A stretch of 64,000 nt of DNA from Streptomyces narbonensis. Lineage in GTDB: Bacteria > Actinomycetota > Actinomycetes > Streptomycetales > Streptomycetaceae. The stretch is taken from the NCBI RefSeq assembly GCF_014649015.1, contig NZ_BMSF01000021.1, forward strand, positions 41,703 through 105,702, read 5' to 3'. Shown here in pieces: positions 24,419 through 31,699 of the stretch. The translations under genes were made by a program, and so were the position numbers. Each line of letters begins with the position of its first letter. Within the stretch, counting starts at the first letter, position 1. Under the pieces are notes generated by a model. The model made no database searches. It saw nothing but the letters and a program-made list of their open reading frames with translations, and was not told where the DNA came from.

Positions 24419-25137
24419 CACGGCGTCCCTGGTGTCCCGACGGGCCCGGGTGGAGCGGGGCAGGCGACCGTGCCCGGCCTGACGGAGAGGGAGAGTTTCG
24501 GGGCGGTGAGGAGGCCCGGGATCTGGAAGTCCTGGGCGGTGCCGACGATCCGGTCGAACTTGGCGTAGCGCGCCTGGATGCCGAAGCGGTGCTGCGGGCT
24601 GTCCAGCGGGTTGGCGAGGTACGCCCCGGCGGCGTCCTTGACCGTCTTCACGTCGGCGCCGTTGACGTTGAGGTCGACGATGCCGTCCATGTCGAGGACC
24701 CCGGTGGCGCTGCGCAGGTCGAGGACGGTGTTCTTGGTCCGGATCTCCCACGAGCCGGGGTCGTCGTCGCCCAGGGTGAGCATGAGCGTGTACGTGGCTC
24801 CCGCGATCTGCCGGCGCTGGCTGATGCACAGGCCGTTGATCACGCCGTCCGCGAAGCCCATGCGGAGCACCCGGACGGTGCCGGTGGTGCCGTCGGGCCG
24901 GGCGACGGCCTGGTCGACGACCGCGGCGCCGTACTGCGTCCCGTACAGGCTGCTGGTCGTGAAGTCGACGGGGCGGTCCTGGATCCGGAGGCCGACGGCG
25001 AGCGCGCCGCTCGCCAGCGCGGACCCGAGGCCGGCCGCCACCAGGAGGGCGGGCACGGCGACGGCGAGCGAGCGGCGCCAGTGGGTACGCCCTTCCGGGA
25101 GACGCCGGTGACGGGGACGGGGACGGTCGGAGCTCAC
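24418..25137 (-). CDS. DUF6230 family exported protein (copy 3)
   Basis: This ~239-residue protein has a short cytoplasmic N-terminus and one hydrophobic segment (SLAVAVPALLVAAGLGSALASGAL, split near residue 24-45) ending in an Ala-rich signal-like site. The rest is a Ser/Thr/Gly/Val-rich, probably beta-structured exterior domain. The pattern 'signal-GALAV-x-x-Q-DRPVDF...MGFADGVINGLC' aligns with the other two DUF6230 proteins here, including a conserved Cys in the GLC motif. Its C-terminal half is longer and ends in a Pro/Gly tail with a further Cys. The function of DUF6230 is not known. The GTG start at 25137 overlaps the upstream stop by four bases (GTGA). Confidence 0.82.
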   Translation of the reverse strand: MSSDRPRPRHRRLPEGRTHWRRSLAVAVPALLVAAGLGSALASGALAVGLRIQDRPVDFTTSSLYGTQYGAAVVDQAVARPDGTTGTVRVLRMGFADGVINGLCISQRRQIAGATYTLMLTLGDDDPGSWEIRTKNTVLDLRSATGVLDMDGIVDLNVNGADVKTVKDAAGAYLANPLDSPQHRFGIQARYAKFDRIVGTAQDFQIPGLLTAPKLSLSVRPGTVACPAPPGPVGTPGTP

Positions 25138-25751
25138 GGGACGGTCACCGTGATGGTCCCGGGGAGGTGGACGGGGTTGTCGGTGGAGTCGAGGGCGGCG
25201 TGGTCGTCGACCGTGCGGATGGCGTAGATGTCGCCGACGAAGTCCTCGGCCCCGGCGGTGAGGGGGATGAGCGAACCGAAGAAGTCGAGCAGCCCCTGCA
25301 CCCCGCAGATCTTGACGAGGACCCGGACGCAGACGTTGGTGATGTTCCCCCACATCGTGGTCGTCTCGGGCTTCCCCGTGCTGTCGTAGCCGCCGAGGGA
25401 GCCCTCGTTCGGCACGTCGATGGTGACGGTGTGCCCGGCGGCGCGCTGGGTCACGTTCATGTGCGAGCGGATCTTGAGCTTGGTGAAGGTGTACTGGGTC
25501 GTGGTCCTGGTCGTGCCGTCGGAGAGCCGGATGGTGACGTTCCGGTCGACGGTCATCGAGACGGCGACCATGCTCGCGATGGTGACGTGCAGCGGGTCGG
25601 GCGCGGGAAGGAAGGGCACGCCCAGCGGCGCGGGCGCGGCGGCGGTCCGGCCGGCGGCGCTGCTCGGCTGCCCGGACCAGACGGCCGTGGCCACGGCGAG
25701 GAGGAGGGCGGTCGTCACGGCGAGGAGCTTGGTGGGTGCGCGGCGCGTCAT
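25134..25751 (-). CDS. Secreted protein of unknown function in the DUF6230/DUF6114 operon
   Basis: This 205-residue protein carries a classical signal peptide (MTRRAPTKLLAVTT, then ALLLAVATAVW, cleavage likely after SSAAG). The mature part has Thr-rich beta-strand-like stretches (VTIRLSDGTTR, TVTIDVPNEG) and two Cys in VCVRVLVKICGVQG that could form a disulfide. I do not recognise a named family. The ATG at 25751 has GGAAGG immediately upstream and overlaps the stop of the DUF6114 gene by four bases (ATGA). It is therefore produced together with a membrane and an exported partner and probably acts at the cell surface. Confidence 0.75.
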   Translation of the reverse strand: MTRRAPTKLLAVTTALLLAVATAVWSGQPSSAAGRTAAAPAPLGVPFLPAPDPLHVTIASMVAVSMTVDRNVTIRLSDGTTRTTTQYTFTKLKIRSHMNVTQRAAGHTVTIDVPNEGSLGGYDSTGKPETTTMWGNITNVCVRVLVKICGVQGLLDFFGSLIPLTAGAEDFVGDIYAIRTVDDHAALDSTDNPVHLPGTITVTVP

Positions 25752-26281
25752 CCTTCCACCGCCTCGCGGCGCGGGCGCTTGGCGCCCCAGCCGACCGTCA
25801 TCGAACCGCCGAGGACGCCGAGGGACATGCCGAGGAGGAACCCGCCGAGGTTGGAGACGACGAGGGACACGACCGCGAGGACCACGCCGATGAGCCCGAA
25901 GGTGTAGCGCTGGCCGGGCAGGGCCAGTGGGATCAGACCGCAGAGGATCATGCCCCCGCCGACGAGGTAGCCGGCCACTCCCCCGAATCCCGTGCTCACG
26001 ATCAACTGGAGGGAGCTGAGGGAGAACTTGAGGACGGTCCATCCTCCGGCGATCAGCCACAGCCCGCCCCAGAAGGGCCGGGTTCGCCGGAAGGCCCGGA
26101 ACCACCGGACCCACCGCCCGCACCGCTCCCTGGCCACCCCGGCCACCTGGGCCACCTGGGCCACCTGGGCCACCTGGGCCACCCTGCCCCTCCAAGTCCC
26201 CCTGGCCACCCGAGTCGCCCTGGCCACCCTGCCTGCCCAAGTGCCCCTGGCCACCCGAGCCACCCTGCCCGTCCGAGTCAC
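25748..26281 (-). CDS. DUF6114 family membrane protein (copy 2) with repeat-extended N-terminus
   Basis: The last ~125 residues are a DUF6114 protein. It begins RTRPFWGGLWLIAGG, has four hydrophobic segments with PGQRYTFGLIGVVLAV and SNLGGFLLGMSLGVLGGSM, and ends in a short basic tail. Before this, 45-50 residues are low complexity (VARVARG, then VAQVAQVAQVAQVA) from a 9-bp tandem repeat. Start choice is hard: GTG at 26281 lies 5 bp after the previous stop, but several internal GTG codons in the repeat could serve and would remove it. The family's function is unknown. It is paired with DUF6230 genes here, so a joint envelope role is likely. Confidence 0.8.
   Translation of the reverse strand: MTRTGRVARVARGTWAGRVARATRVARGTWRGRVAQVAQVAQVAQVAGVARERCGRWVRWFRAFRRTRPFWGGLWLIAGGWTVLKFSLSSLQLIVSTGFGGVAGYLVGGGMILCGLIPLALPGQRYTFGLIGVVLAVVSLVVSNLGGFLLGMSLGVLGGSMTVGWGAKRPRREAVEG
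26141..26183 (-). repeat. 9-bp tandem repeat within the second DUF6114 gene
   Basis: Four and a half perfect copies of GGCCACCTG on the plus strand, starting at 26141, 26150, 26159, 26168 and 26177. On the coding strand they give repeated Val-Ala-Gln. Less regular related units continue to about 26280. Confidence 0.85.
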
Positions 26282-26286
26282 CCGGC

Positions 26287-27063
26287 TCAGCACGTCGTGG
26301 CCGATCCCGCGACGACCCTGATCTTCAGGTCCGGCAGCACGAGCGCCCCCGCCATCTCGGCGTCGTACGCGGTCGCGTTCAGCCCGTGCAGGGTGATCGA
26401 GCTGCCTCCCTCGCCGCCCGCCGAGCCGAGGCCGAACCCGCCGGGCAGCGCGCCCGTGAGCGGCTTCCCCGCGACGGTGACCTGGTCGGCGGACTGGCCG
26501 AGTACCGCGTTCTGGAGGGTGGTCGGCCCGTACGCCTGCAGTTCGGTCGCCTGGATGTAGAGGTTCGACGCGTCGATGTCGGTGGTGAACGTGCCGGGCG
26601 GTGCGGCCGTCACCTTCTGGCCGCCCGTCAGGAGCAGCGAGTACGGGACCCCCGCGATCGTCTGGTGGACGATGCCGCACAGTCCGGCGAGCCCTGCGCT
26701 CGCGAATCCGACGCGCGCCATCGCGGTGTTGGTGGTCGTGCTGCCGTCCGGACGCCCGACGGCAGGGGTGTTGACGATGGCCCCGAAGCCGGAGCCCTCG
26801 ACCCCGTTGGAGGTCAGGGTGAAAGGCTGCCCGGTGACGCTGAAGTTGGCCGCGAGCGCGCCCTGTGCCAGCGCGGTGCCCAGCAGACCGACGGCGAGCG
26901 CCGAGGGCACGAGGGCCAGGGCGCCGCGCCCCCAGCGGGTGCCGCGCCGGGTGCCGTCGGAGGCCTCGGCGAGCATCCGGGCGTTCCACTCGGTGACGGC
27001 GCGGGTGCTTCTCGCACGCGCCCGGCCGACGGGCGGGCCGAGACGGGTCGTCAGGTGATTCAT
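26287..27063 (-). CDS. DUF6230 family exported protein (copy 2)
   Basis: This 258-residue protein has a basic cytoplasmic N-terminus of ~45 residues, one hydrophobic segment (ALALVPSALAVGLLGTAL near 48-65) and the family sequence AQGALAANFSVTGQPF. It then has a long Gly/Thr/Val-rich domain with GLCGIVHQTIAGVPYSLLL and ends in a Cys. It shares with copy 1 the layout of a single segment followed by a beta-rich exterior domain. The ATG overlaps the stop of DUF6114 copy 1 by four bases (ATGA), so the membrane and exported partners are translated in coupled fashion. The role is unknown; the large amount of small residues suggests a structural surface protein. Confidence 0.85.
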   Translation of the reverse strand: MNHLTTRLGPPVGRARARSTRAVTEWNARMLAEASDGTRRGTRWGRGALALVPSALAVGLLGTALAQGALAANFSVTGQPFTLTSNGVEGSGFGAIVNTPAVGRPDGSTTTNTAMARVGFASAGLAGLCGIVHQTIAGVPYSLLLTGGQKVTAAPPGTFTTDIDASNLYIQATELQAYGPTTLQNAVLGQSADQVTVAGKPLTGALPGGFGLGSAGGEGGSSITLHGLNATAYDAEMAGALVLPDLKIRVVAGSATTC

Positions 27064-27578
27064 ACGGATCCGCTCCCCACGGACTCGGAGGGTGAGGGCA
27101 GGCGCGTTCCGGCGCCCGTCCGCGTACGGCGGAGGAGGCCGCCGCCCCGCTTCGGGGCGGGCTTCTCCGGCAGCCAGGCGAAGGCCATGGAGCCGCCGAG
27201 GACGGACAGGAACATGCCGAGGAAGAGCCCGCCGAGGTTCGACAGCGGGAAGGAGGCGACTCCCGCGATCACCGCGATGACACCGGCGGTGTGGCGCTGA
27301 CCGGGGAGCAGCAGGATGAGCAGGGCCATCGCCATGAGGACGACGCCTCCGGCCATGCCCGCGATGCCGCCGACGCCGACCTGGAGGATCTTGCCGAGCG
27401 GTGCCATCGGCAGGAAGAAGATGACGAAGCCGCCGGCCCCGGTCCAGAGGGCCGCCCAGAACGGCCGGGTACGGCGCCAGCGGCGGAAGGCCGGGCGCGC
27501 GCCACGAGCGGCGGGACGGGAGACATCGGGGACGGGAGCAGGAGCTCCGGTCGGCTCGGGCGGCGGTTCGGCGGTCAT
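27060..27578 (-). CDS. DUF6114 family membrane protein (copy 1)
   Basis: This 172-residue protein has a Pro-rich cytoplasmic N-terminus (~45 residues) and then RRTRPFWAALWTGAGG, the DUF6114 start. About four membrane segments follow (FVIFFLPMAPLG, VVLMAMALLILLLPGQ, VIAVIAGVASFPLSN, LGGLFLGMFLSVLGG), with a basic C-terminal tail. The ATG at 27578 has GAGGG 5 bp upstream; an in-frame extension upstream crosses a G/A-rich region and is less convincing. It begins the tightly overlapping part of the row. The two DUF6114 copies share PGQR, SNLGG and the first Trp-rich segment. Confidence 0.85.
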   Translation of the reverse strand: MTAEPPPEPTGAPAPVPDVSRPAARGARPAFRRWRRTRPFWAALWTGAGGFVIFFLPMAPLGKILQVGVGGIAGMAGGVVLMAMALLILLLPGQRHTAGVIAVIAGVASFPLSNLGGLFLGMFLSVLGGSMAFAWLPEKPAPKRGGGLLRRTRTGAGTRLPSPSESVGSGSV

Positions 27579-27683
27579 GGGCCCTCGCAGTCGGGGGTCG
27601 GGTGGGGAGGAGAGGAGGGGAGGGGAGGGATGCCGGGGATCCGCGCCCCCGAGGGACACGGACCCCCGGCGATGTCGGTCCAG

Positions 27684-27775
27684 CCTCAGGCCGGCCTGAG
27701 GCCGGCCTGAGGCCGGCCTGAGGCCGGCCTCAATGCCGACGTCATGCCGGCGTCAGGCCGGCGTCATGCCCGACG
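27684..27775. repeat. Palindromic tandem repeat cluster between DUF6230 copy 1 and DUF6114 copy 1
   Basis: Four 11-bp units of AGGCCGGCCTG run from 27688 to 27731, each containing the perfect palindrome GGCCGGCC. They are followed by looser GCCGGCGTC and ATGCCGACGTCATG units to about 27775. Single-stranded, the region can fold into several alternative strong hairpins, so it may end or attenuate the transcript of copy 1 and set a different level for the downstream genes. Confidence 0.75.
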
Positions 27776-27807
27776 GAAACCGGACTCGGGCCGGACGCGG
27801 GCCGGAC

Positions 27808-28503
27808 TCAGCAGGGCTTGTCGCCGTGGGCGACCGCGATGGCGAGGTCCGGCAGGGTGATCGCGCCGGAGATCGTCGCGCCGTTGGCGTCGGCGTTGAG
27901 GTTCTTGATGTCGGTCCGGCCGCCTGTGGCGTCCAGGCCGAACTGGCCCGGCGTGCCGTCGCTGATGCCGGTGCCCTTGATCCCGGCGCCGTCGGCGGCG
28001 GCGCCGATCACGTTCGGGGTGGTGTCGCTCGCGTTGAGCGTGGCCGTGGCCGCCTTGAGCGACTGGGCGTCGAGGACCAGCTTGTTCGCCTGGAGCCCGG
28101 CTCCGGCGACGAGCTGGTCGCTCGTGAGCGGGGTCGCCGCCGCCGGTGAGGAGATGTTGAGCGACCAGGTGCCGAGGCTGCCGATGACCGGGAGGTTGAC
28201 GGACTGGACGGCATGGACGCAGATGCCGTCGAGGCCCGCCTTGGCGATGCCGACCTCGGCCGCGCCCTTGGCCCCGCCGGCGTCGATGGTGTGCATGACC
28301 GCGCCGATGCCCTGCGGAGCGGCGACGGTCTTCGAGCTGAGGGTGAAGGGGACGCTCGTCAGCGAGAGGTTCGCGGCGAGCGCGCCCTGGACCATCGCCG
28401 TGGCCATGGCGGCCACGGCCGCGGTCGCGGGCAGGGCGAGGAACACCGATCGGCGCCAGCGGGTGACGCCTCTGTTCTCGCCTCGTCTGATCTCTTCCTG
28501 CAT
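27808..28503 (-). CDS. DUF6230 family exported protein (copy 1)
   Basis: This 231-residue protein opens MQEEIRRGENRG and has one hydrophobic segment (SVFLALPATAAVAAMATAM near 20-38). It then reads VQGALAANLSLTSVPFTL and a long Ala/Gly/Thr/Asn-rich exterior domain ending in GDKPC. The conserved GLDGICVH motif near 110 corresponds to the GLC motif of the other copies. The ATG at 28503 has GGGAG 7 bp upstream. It is the first gene of the leftward row and faces the TetR gene across 189 bp that hold an inverted repeat. A 230-bp gap with palindromic repeats separates it from the rest of the row. The function is unknown. Confidence 0.87.
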   Translation of the reverse strand: MQEEIRRGENRGVTRWRRSVFLALPATAAVAAMATAMVQGALAANLSLTSVPFTLSSKTVAAPQGIGAVMHTIDAGGAKGAAEVGIAKAGLDGICVHAVQSVNLPVIGSLGTWSLNISSPAAATPLTSDQLVAGAGLQANKLVLDAQSLKAATATLNASDTTPNVIGAAADGAGIKGTGISDGTPGQFGLDATGGRTDIKNLNADANGATISGAITLPDLAIAVAHGDKPC

Positions 28504-28638
28504 GTGAACTCCCACCGTCGTCCCGCACCGTCGGCACGGGGATGTGAACCCGGCAGCCGTGCGTCCCGCGGCCGGAAGGCCGGGAACGAATGACACTCCG
28601 GTGCCGCCTGTTCGAGAATTGGACAGTTATAGAGGAAG

Positions 28639-28655
28639 TGTCAATACTCTGGACA
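28639..28655. promoter_or_regulatory. Inverted repeat, probable TetR operator
   Basis: TGTC-N9-GACA with six of eight paired positions complementary lies 37 bp before the TetR start, in an A/T-rich island (28617-28670). A further GACA half-site is at 28622. Its place between the divergent TetR and DUF6230 genes suggests that the regulator controls both. Confidence 0.5.
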
Positions 28656-28692
28656 ATCCCAAGGAGAAATCCGGCTGGACTAGGCTGACCCG

Positions 28693-29304
28693 ATGGCACG
28701 GTTCAGGGAGACGGTCCGGACACTGCTGCGCGAACGCCTCCTGGACGCCGCGTACGAGGCGGTCGCGGAGCGCGGTTTCGACAAGCTCCGGATGGCACAC
28801 CTCGCCGGCGCCGTGGGCGTCAGCCGGCAGACGCTGTACTCGGAGTTCCCCTCCAAGGAGGCGGTCGGCGAGGCCCTGTTCCAGCGTGAGCTGGAGCGCT
28901 GCCTGCTCGGCATCCAGCAGGGCCTGGACGCGCACCGGGACGACCTGCGCGCCGCCGTCGAGGCGGCGGTCGGCTTCACGCTCACGCTGGCCGGACGGAA
29001 TCCCCTGGTCAGGGCGGTCCTGACGAGCACCGGGGAGGACGGCCTCCTCCCCTACCTCACGACCCGGTCAGCGGCCGCGTTCGAGACCGCGACGGCGATG
29101 GCCGACGCGTACGTCGCGGAGGTCTGGCCCGGCGTGGACCCGGTCGCGCGCGAGCTGGCCGTGGACGCGGCGGTCCGGCTGACGGCCAGCCACATCGTCC
29201 AGTCCACGGCGTCACCCGAGGAGTCGGCCCGCCGCGTGGCGGACACGGTGGTACGCGTCGCGCTGAGCACCGGCCGGGAGAACCTCGCGCCCACCATCCG
29301 GTAG
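28693..29304 (+). CDS. TetR/AcrR family transcriptional regulator
   Basis: This 203-residue regulator has an N-terminal helix-turn-helix (residues ~10-55: RERLLDAAYEAVAERG, then VSRQTLYSEFPSKEAV) typical of TetR. An all-helical ligand-binding domain follows, with no obvious ligand clue. It diverges from the DUF6230/DUF6114 row, and the region between holds a TGTC-N9-GACA inverted repeat. I infer that it represses itself and that row. It is convergent with the signal peptidase gene, 6 bp apart. No strong Shine-Dalgarno precedes the ATG, so a short or leaderless transcript is possible. Confidence 0.9.
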   Translation: MARFRETVRTLLRERLLDAAYEAVAERGFDKLRMAHLAGAVGVSRQTLYSEFPSKEAVGEALFQRELERCLLGIQQGLDAHRDDLRAAVEAAVGFTLTLAGRNPLVRAVLTSTGEDGLLPYLTTRSAAAFETATAMADAYVAEVWPGVDPVARELAVDAAVRLTASHIVQSTASPEESARRVADTVVRVALSTGRENLAPTIR

Positions 29305-29310
29305 ACCGGC

Positions 29311-29931
29311 TCACGGCCCCGCCCCCTCCACCAGCCCCTGCCATCGCTCCAGGACGGGCCGGTTGTCGAGCCCCGGTGAGGCCGAGACGGGGAAGGCCCG
29401 CAGACCGACCCGCCCCTCGACGCGGCCGAGTTCCCCCCAGCCGTACGCCCGGGAGTCGTCCGAGAGATCAGGGTTGTCCCCCAGGTAGAAGAACGCCCCC
29501 TCGGGCACGGCCCGCAGCTCGGCCCGCGCCGACCGCGTTCCGTCCGGACCGCAGCAGGCGCCCGTACGGTGAACCTGCGCGGCCCACTGCGAGGCCACCA
29601 CCCGGTGGACGGGCCCCCGACCCCGCTCCTGCAGGAGGACCTCGAAAGGCCGTTCCGGCGAGGAGCTGATGGCGACCCGGTCGCCCGGCAACCCGATCAC
29701 CCGTTTGATGAGCAGCGCGTCCCGGCCGGTAGCCCGGAGCAGGACGACGTCGAAGCGGCGCGCCTCGCCCGCCGAACGCGGCGCGACGAGCACGCGGTCC
29801 CCGTCCTGGAGGGTCGGGGCCATGCTGGTGCCGTCGACGCGGACGCCCAGGGACGTGACGGCCAGCGCCGCGAGGAGGCAGAGCAGGACGCCGGCACCGA
29901 GGACGGCCCCGGCCGCCCGGCGCGCGTTCAC
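29311..29931 (-). CDS. Type I signal peptidase (S26)
   Basis: This ~206-residue membrane-bound serine protease has one N-terminal membrane segment (GAVLGAGVLLCLLAALAV). The catalytic Ser is in DGTSMAPTLQDGD (~40) and the general-base Lys in LIKRVIGLPGD (~82). The substrate-binding box YLGDNPDLSDDSRAYG is near 155, and an inserted GACCGPDGT loop contains a Cys pair. It cleaves signal peptides on the outer face of the membrane; as an orphan copy beside a group of secreted proteins it may be dedicated to them, which is inference. The start is uncertain: GTG at 29931 is the first that precedes the membrane segment directly, but longer Arg-rich starts exist and no Shine-Dalgarno decides it. Confidence 0.85.
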   Translation of the reverse strand: MNARRAAGAVLGAGVLLCLLAALAVTSLGVRVDGTSMAPTLQDGDRVLVAPRSAGEARRFDVVLLRATGRDALLIKRVIGLPGDRVAISSSPERPFEVLLQERGRGPVHRVVASQWAAQVHRTGACCGPDGTRSARAELRAVPEGAFFYLGDNPDLSDDSRAYGWGELGRVEGRVGLRAFPVSASPGLDNRPVLERWQGLVEGAGP

Positions 29932-30080
29932 CGCGGGAGGGTGGCGTCCGGGGTCCGGGCGGCGCCGGACCGGTCGATTTCGGTCATGGCGGGACGGTAG
30001 GCCCGGCGACGGACGGCGGCTGTGACCGTACCGCTCACGGTTGTTGACCGCCTTCACCCACCCCTCTCTCCCCCTTCGCC

Positions 30081-30149
30081 CACCGCCGTCGACCGCCTTC
30101 ACTCACCGCCGTCGACCAACTTCACCCACCGCCGTCGACCAACTTCACC
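30081..30149. repeat. 23-bp tandem repeat, three copies
   Basis: Units start at 30081, 30104 and 30127. The last two are identical (CACCGCCGTCGACCAACTTC plus ACC) and the first differs at three places; a more diverged copy lies just left (30042-30062). Each unit contains GTCGAC. The array lies between the start of the signal peptidase gene and the end of the AraC gene, touching the latter's last codons. Confidence 0.8.
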
Positions 30150-31158
30150 CACCGCGCGCCCGGTAGGCCCGAGGCGTCTCGCCGGTCCAGCGCCGGAACG
30201 CCCGGTGGAACGCGCTGGGTTCCGAGAAGCCGAGCCGCCGCGAGAGCAGCTCGATGGAGACCCGGCCGCCGGCGAGTTCGGCGAGGGCGTGGTCGCGGCG
30301 CACCTGGTCGCGCAGCCGTTGGTACGTGGTCCCCTCGGCGGCCAGTCGGCGGCGGAGAGTCTGTGGGCTGACGGAGAGCCGGTCGGCGAGTTCCTCGGGC
30401 GTCGGCACCGGCCCCGCGGGCAGGGCTCCCCCCATCAGGTGCCGTACGCGGCCGGTCACCGTACTGCCGTAGTCGGCGCAGACGAACACGTCGACGGGGG
30501 CCCGGCGGAGGAAGAGCCTGAGGGCCGCCGCGTCCCGCAGGACGGGTTCGTCGAGGTCGGCCCGGTCGAAGACGGCCGCCGTCCGCCGGGCGCCGAAGAC
30601 GCAGGGCGCCCCGAACAGGAGGACGTACTCCTGGGCGTGCCGGGGCTCGGGGTAGGCGAACTCGACGCGCCGCAGGCCGATCCGGCGGCGGATGAGCCAG
30701 CTCGCGAAGCGGTGGGCGACGAGGACGGTGGACTCGGCGCCGAAGTGGAGCGGGTCGTCGTACCCGGCGACGTCGAACTCCATCCGGGCCTCGTCACCCC
30801 CGCCCGGCTCGACGAGCCGGAAGCGCGGGCCGGACGGGAAGAGGGCGTAGAAGGCCTGGCTGCGCCGGAGCGCCTCGCGCAGGTCGCGGCTGCCGTGGAC
30901 CACGGCGTGGCCCATCATCGCGAAGGTCCCGACCTTGCTGGGCGCTGCGCCGAAGCCGATCAACTCGTCGTCGAGGATGGCCCACAGCAGCCTCACGAGC
31001 TGCCCGAACTGTTCCGCCGGCACCCTGGCATGGGCGTCGCCGAGCAGTTCTGAGGGCAGTCCCGCCCTGGCGAGGAGCGGCGCGGGGGCGACCCCCCGCC
31101 GCTCACCTCCCAGCAGTACGGCCCGTACGTGGTGGGCGCTGACCGTTGACACTTTCAC
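30145..31158 (-). CDS. AraC family regulator with N-terminal arabinose-binding-like domain
   Basis: This ~337-residue regulator begins with a GyrI/arabinose-binding-like domain of the OruR/ArgR type (residues ~10-195: LLARAGLPSELLGD, then FGQLVRLLWAILDDE and GFGAAPSKVGTFAMMGHAV). It ends with a double helix-turn-helix (RLSVSPQTLRRRLAAEG, then ISRRLGFSEPSAFHRAFRRWTG). Relatives control amino-acid or fatty-acid catabolism, virulence or antibiotic genes; the target is not evident. The start is one of three nearby GTG codons (31152, 31158, 31182); I give the middle one. It diverges from the Rieske lipoprotein gene across ~136 bp containing the A/T-rich CTACTAAGAACTGTAAG. Confidence 0.85.
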   Translation of the reverse strand: MKVSTVSAHHVRAVLLGGERRGVAPAPLLARAGLPSELLGDAHARVPAEQFGQLVRLLWAILDDELIGFGAAPSKVGTFAMMGHAVVHGSRDLREALRRSQAFYALFPSGPRFRLVEPGGGDEARMEFDVAGYDDPLHFGAESTVLVAHRFASWLIRRRIGLRRVEFAYPEPRHAQEYVLLFGAPCVFGARRTAAVFDRADLDEPVLRDAAALRLFLRRAPVDVFVCADYGSTVTGRVRHLMGGALPAGPVPTPEELADRLSVSPQTLRRRLAAEGTTYQRLRDQVRRDHALAELAGGRVSIELLSRRLGFSEPSAFHRAFRRWTGETPRAYRARGG

Positions 31159-31294
31159 CGCAGGGTGTCCATGTTCCGACACTCTACTAAGAACTGTAAG
31201 GCTCCCGAAGGGGCAATCCTGTGAACGGGGCACAGGTCGCACCCGTACCGTCGGGTGCCAACACACCAGTACGTGAAGGAAAGAGGGGCAGCAC

Positions 31295-31699
31295 ATGAGC
31301 GGAGTGGCACGCAGGACGGTGGTCTCGGCGGCCGGTGCGGCGGGCCTGGCGGCGGCGCTCGCGGCCTGCGGTGGCGGCGGCACCGAGGACAAGGGCACGG
31401 AGGAGCAGGCGGGTGGCACCCTCGCGCGGACGGGGGACATCCCGGTGGGCGGCGGCAAGGTCATCGCCGGTCAGGGCCTGGTGATCACGCAGCCGAAGGC
31501 CGGCGAGTTCAAGGCCTTCTCGTCCAAGTGCACCCACGCGGGCTGCGCCGTCAGCGGCGTCAAGGACGGCGCGATCGTGTGCCCGTGCCACCAGAGCCAC
31601 TTCGACATGTCGGACGGCAGCGTGAAGTCCGGCCCGGCGACCTCCCCGCTGCCGCCGACGCCGATCCAGGTGGTGGGCGACGAGATCAGCTTCGGCTGA
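31295..31699 (+). CDS. Rieske [2Fe-2S] lipoprotein
   Basis: This 134-residue protein has an N-terminal export signal (RRTVVSAAGAAG, twin-arginine-like) with lipobox LAAC at ~25-28, a Gly-rich linker and a Rieske domain. The cluster ligands sit in CTHAGC and CPCHQSHF (residues ~78-104), so the [2Fe-2S] centre should be intact. It would be a lipid-anchored extracytoplasmic electron carrier of the small QcrA-like type. No redox partner is adjacent, so its role is unknown. The ATG follows GGAAAGAGGGG by ~7 bp. Its last 14 bp overlap the 3' end of the opposite-strand isochorismatase-like gene. Confidence 0.93.
   Translation: MSGVARRTVVSAAGAAGLAAALAACGGGGTEDKGTEEQAGGTLARTGDIPVGGGKVIAGQGLVITQPKAGEFKAFSSKCTHAGCAVSGVKDGAIVCPCHQSHFDMSDGSVKSGPATSPLPPTPIQVVGDEISFG

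Noticed and set aside
29929..29987. Possible 19-codon leader peptide ending on the start codon of the signal peptidase gene (GTGA overlap)
   Set aside because: No Shine-Dalgarno for the leader and short overlaps are common by chance in this GC-rich DNA.
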